From NCBI GenBank assembly GCA_035693615.1, contig DASSGH010000009.1, forward strand, positions 16,073 through 80,072: a stretch of 64,000 bases of DNA, given 5' to 3'. Of this stretch, positions 61,639 to 64,000 are shown piece by piece. The DNA comes from VAZQ01 sp035693615 (GTDB lineage: Bacteria > Pseudomonadota > Alphaproteobacteria > Rhizobiales > Xanthobacteraceae). Positions within the stretch are counted from its first letter, which is position 1. Each line of letters begins with the position of its first letter. The notes under the pieces were generated by a model. That model did not search any database. It was not told the DNA's origin and saw nothing but the letters and a program-made list of their open reading frames with translations. A program made the translations under genes and the position numbers.

Positions 61639-63351
61639 ATGATCAACGACCTCTGGTACAAGAACGCGGTGATCTACTGCTTGTCCGTCGGAACCTACAT
61701 GGATTCCAACGGCGACGGCATCGGCGATTTCACCGGCCTGATGCGCCGTCTCGATTACCTGCACGGCCTCGGGGTCACCGCCATCTGGCTCATGCCCTTC
61801 CAGGTCTCGCCCAATCGCGACGACGGCTATGACGTGTCCGACTACTACGGCGTCGATCCGCGCTACGGCACCATCGGCGACTTCGTGGAGTTCACCCACG
61901 GTGCCAAGCAGCGCGGCATCCGCGTGCTGATCGACCTCGTGGTCAACCACACCTCGAACGAGCATCCCTGGTTCAAGGCGGCGTGCAAGAACCCCCAATC
62001 GAAACACCGCGACTGGTACGTGTGGTCGAAGAAGAAGCCGCCGCGTGCCAATCGCGGCATGGTTTTTCCCGGCGTGCAGAAGTCGACCTGGAGCTACGAG
62101 CGGGACGCGAAGGCCTGGTATTTCCACCGCTTCTACGACTTTCAGCCCGACCTCAACACCTCGCATCCCGAAGTGCAGGCGGAGATCCTCAAGATCATGG
62201 GCTTCTGGATTCAGCTCGGCGTGTCCGGCTTCCGCATGGACGCCGTGCCGTTCATCATCGGCACCAAAGGCGCGAACGTGCGCAAGCCCGAAGAGCAGTA
62301 CGACATGTTGCGCACCTTCCGCGAGTTCCTGCAGTGGCGGCAGGGCGATTGCATCGTACTCGCCGAAGCCAACGTGCTGCCCAAGACCGATATGGAATAT
62401 TTCGGCGCCGACGGCGACCGCATGCACATGATGTTCAATTTCCACGTCAACCAGCACCTCTTCTATGCCATGGCGACCGCCGATGCGCGGCCGTTGATCA
62501 AGGCGATGAAGGCGACCAAGCCGCGCCCCGCCACCGCGCAATGGGGCTTGTTCCTGCGCAATCACGACGAGCTCGATCTCGGGCGCCTGACCGAGCGGCA
62601 GCGGCAGAAAGTATTCGCCGCCTTCGCGCCGAAGCCCGAGATGCAGCTTTACGATCGCGGCATTCGCCGCCGGCTCGCGCCCATGCTGGACGGCGACCGC
62701 CGGCGGTTGGAGCTCGCCTACAGCCTGATGTTCACGCTGCCCGGCACACCGGTGGTGCGCTATGGCGACGAGCTCGGCATGGGCGACGACCTCAGCCTTC
62801 CCGAGCGCAATTGCGCGCGCACCCCCATGCAGTGGTCGAACGAGCCGCACGGCGGCTTCACCAAGAGCGACAAGCCGCGCATGCCCGTCATCTCCGGCGG
62901 CCCGTATGGCTTCGAGCATATCAACGCCGCGATCCAGCGCCGCCATCCGGAATCGCTGCTCAACTGGACCGAGCGCATCATCCGCATGCGCAAGGAAGTC
63001 CCCGAGATCGGCTGGGGCGACTTCGCCGTGATCCCTTTGCGCGATCCGGCGGTGCTCGTGATCCGCTATGATTGGCGCAACAATTCGGCGCTGTTCGTGC
63101 ACAACCTCGATGCCAAGCCGCGCGAGATCGCATTCTCCGCGGGGGTTGCGGAAGGGCAGGCCGGGCAGGGGAAACTGCTGGTCAATCTCTTGAGCGAGGA
63201 CCACAGCCGCGCCGACAAGCGCGGCAAGCATCGGCTCGTGATCGAGGCCTACGGCTACCGCTGGTATCGCGTCGGCGGACTGGATTATCTGCTGCGCCGC
63301 ACGGAGACCGATCAGCCGCCGGAGCAGCAGGCAAGAAGCGGCGCCCGATGA
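61639..63351 (+). CDS. GH13 alpha-amylase-family enzyme (trehalose-synthase-like)
   Basis: 570 residues. Start LWYKNAVIYCLSVGTYMDSNGDGIGDFTGLMRRLDYLHGLGVTAIWLMPF; VLIDLVVNHTS (96-106); GFRMDAV with nucleophile Asp201; VLAEANV with acid/base Glu243; LRNHDELD with Asp310. Closest in form to trehalose synthase/maltose-converting GH13_16 enzymes, without the maltokinase domain of TreS fusions. No signal, so cytosolic glucan or trehalose metabolism. Trehalose would suit the neighbouring stress-type genes; this is inference. Confidence 0.87.
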   Translation: MINDLWYKNAVIYCLSVGTYMDSNGDGIGDFTGLMRRLDYLHGLGVTAIWLMPFQVSPNRDDGYDVSDYYGVDPRYGTIGDFVEFTHGAKQRGIRVLIDLVVNHTSNEHPWFKAACKNPQSKHRDWYVWSKKKPPRANRGMVFPGVQKSTWSYERDAKAWYFHRFYDFQPDLNTSHPEVQAEILKIMGFWIQLGVSGFRMDAVPFIIGTKGANVRKPEEQYDMLRTFREFLQWRQGDCIVLAEANVLPKTDMEYFGADGDRMHMMFNFHVNQHLFYAMATADARPLIKAMKATKPRPATAQWGLFLRNHDELDLGRLTERQRQKVFAAFAPKPEMQLYDRGIRRRLAPMLDGDRRRLELAYSLMFTLPGTPVVRYGDELGMGDDLSLPERNCARTPMQWSNEPHGGFTKSDKPRMPVISGGPYGFEHINAAIQRRHPESLLNWTERIIRMRKEVPEIGWGDFAVIPLRDPAVLVIRYDWRNNSALFVHNLDAKPREIAFSAGVAEGQAGQGKLLVNLLSEDHSRADKRGKHRLVIEAYGYRWYRVGGLDYLLRRTETDQPPEQQARSGAR

Positions 63352-63518
63352 GACTTGCCGTCCCGGATTTCCCTTTGCCCGACGGCTACTTAGCAGACTT
63401 CAGAACAATTCAGAACCAGCCCAAGGACCGCCCCGTCGGCCTGTGACAGCCTTAACCCTGGAGCATTCCCCCGATCAGCGCCACCGGCGTTGGTCAGGCC
63501 GAAAGGAGGGCAACACCA

Positions 63519-63800
63519 GTGCAAATGCAGCAGGTCCAATACTTCCTGGCGCTGTGTGAGGAGCTCAGTTTCACCCGCGCCGCCCGCCGCTGCGGCATCT
63601 CGCAACCCTCGCTGACCAGCGCCATCGGCGCGCTGGAGCGGGAGCTGGGCGGCGCGCTGTTTCAGCGCAAGCCGTCGATCGCGTTGACGGGGCTCGGACG
63701 CATCGTGCGCCCCTACCTCGACGAAATCGTGCGCAACGCCAGCCATGCCCGCGAGATCGCCCGCAGCTTCATGCCGCGTGTGGACGCGATGGAGTCATAG
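63519..63800 (+). CDS. LysR-type protein reduced to its DNA-binding domain
   Basis: 93 residues. AGGAGG at 63504-63509 is correctly placed for GTG 63519 (9 bases) rather than ATG 63525. Residues 1-60 are a normal LysR helix-turn-helix: QQVQYFLALCEELSFTRAARRCGISQPSLTSAIGALERELGGALFQR. It then runs through ALTGLGRIVRPYLDEIVRNASHAREIARSF and stops, whereas LysR proteins have about 300 residues with an effector domain. No continuation is visible in the next 200 bases in other frames. Either a stand-alone dimerising regulator or a truncation. Confidence 0.8.
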   Translation: MQMQQVQYFLALCEELSFTRAARRCGISQPSLTSAIGALERELGGALFQRKPSIALTGLGRIVRPYLDEIVRNASHAREIARSFMPRVDAMES

Positions 63801-64000
63801 CTCGAGAACGCTAGCCTAAATCGCGGTTCGTCGGATTACTCGATCGCCGAGAACGCTGCGGAATTCGGGCATGCCCGAGTTCCGCAACCCGTCCACTCGC
63901 ATGACCGCAGACGGACGTTGATGCCGGCCATGGCACGTGTACGCGCGTCCTCATCGACGCGCCATGCGCGGGCATGAGGACGGCGTGATTCAATATAAAC

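Noticed and set aside
61438..63231. 597-codon open frame antisense to the GH13 gene
   Set aside because: Long only because of codon bias on the other strand; no motifs, and the GH13 catalytic residues are all on the plus strand.
63348..63446. 32-codon frame overlapping the GH13 stop by ATGA
   Set aside because: No protein character or second RBS; the overlap alone is weak evidence.
1..64000. tRNA, rRNA, riboswitch, insertion sequence, origin
   Set aside because: No tRNA-like cloverleaf, rRNA core, known riboswitch consensus, transposase or origin-type repeat cluster was seen by reading; a covariance-model scan was not possible.

Overview
The window is high-GC DNA from an alphaproteobacterium. 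It most likely belongs to the Hyphomicrobiales, in the Bradyrhizobium/Nitrobacteraceae-Xanthobacteraceae neighbourhood. The signs are the density of solute-binding proteins (branched-chain amino-acid type, orphan Bug/TctC type and the 'RRxFITLLGG' Tat-leader type), REP-like palindromes of the rhizobial kind, HAF-repeat and GH18 secreted proteins, and GGAAC-N16-CGTT promoters typical of the alphaproteobacterial general stress sigma factor EcfG. No rRNA, tRNA, CRISPR array or intact insertion sequence was seen.

Layout. 0-1.4 kb: the end of an isochorismatase-family hydrolase and a DUF2459 protein. 1.4-11.1 kb: leuCD-type dehydratase genes diverge from a complete branched-chain ABC uptake operon (solute-binding protein, LivH, LivM, LivG, LivF), followed by an isocitrate-lyase-superfamily lyase and a hydantoinase-like amidohydrolase. 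A 525-bp segment bounded by a 25-bp direct repeat splits livF from the lyase. 11.3-15.8 kb: DUF1330 protein, zinc-ribbon microprotein, metallophosphoesterase, short-chain dehydrogenase, CocE-type hydrolase. 15.8-22.4 kb: cyclic-nucleotide-type regulator piece, family-3 binding protein, a two-gene operon of unknown exported proteins, two tandem Bug receptors. 22.5-31.3 kb: small regulators, an SPFH protein, amidase plus polysaccharide deacetylase opposite a Liv-type receptor, two small exported proteins, a YeeE/YedE sulfur transporter, a collagen-like lipoprotein. 31.3-35.4 kb: two secreted repeat proteins (HAF repeats; GH18 domain) that share the same C-terminal repeats and tail. 35.5-45.1 kb: CoA transferase, Bug receptor, crotonase, Liv receptor with a livH remnant, cytochrome P460, rhodanese, DUF1499, an FAD-dependent oxidoreductase. 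45.2-52.0 kb: DUF4118-like membrane protein, two YtcJ-like amidohydrolases, two solute-binding proteins.

52.0-55.85 kb is of visibly lower GC, carries small or unusual genes and ends in a frameshifted tyrosine-integrase relic, so it looks like a decayed island. 55.85-64 kb: two adjacent metallo-beta-lactamase-fold proteins, a PaaI thioesterase, a glycine-zipper protein, a PRC-barrel protein and a 24-aa membrane peptide transcribed divergently from EcfG-type promoters, a membrane protein, a GH13 enzyme and a LysR-like protein reduced to its DNA-binding domain.

The general theme is scavenging: many periplasmic receptors with hydrolases, lyases and CoA enzymes. Orphan receptors, a truncated permease and small pseudogenes show active gene turnover. 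Functional assignments rest on motif recognition in translated sequence; no database search was possible.
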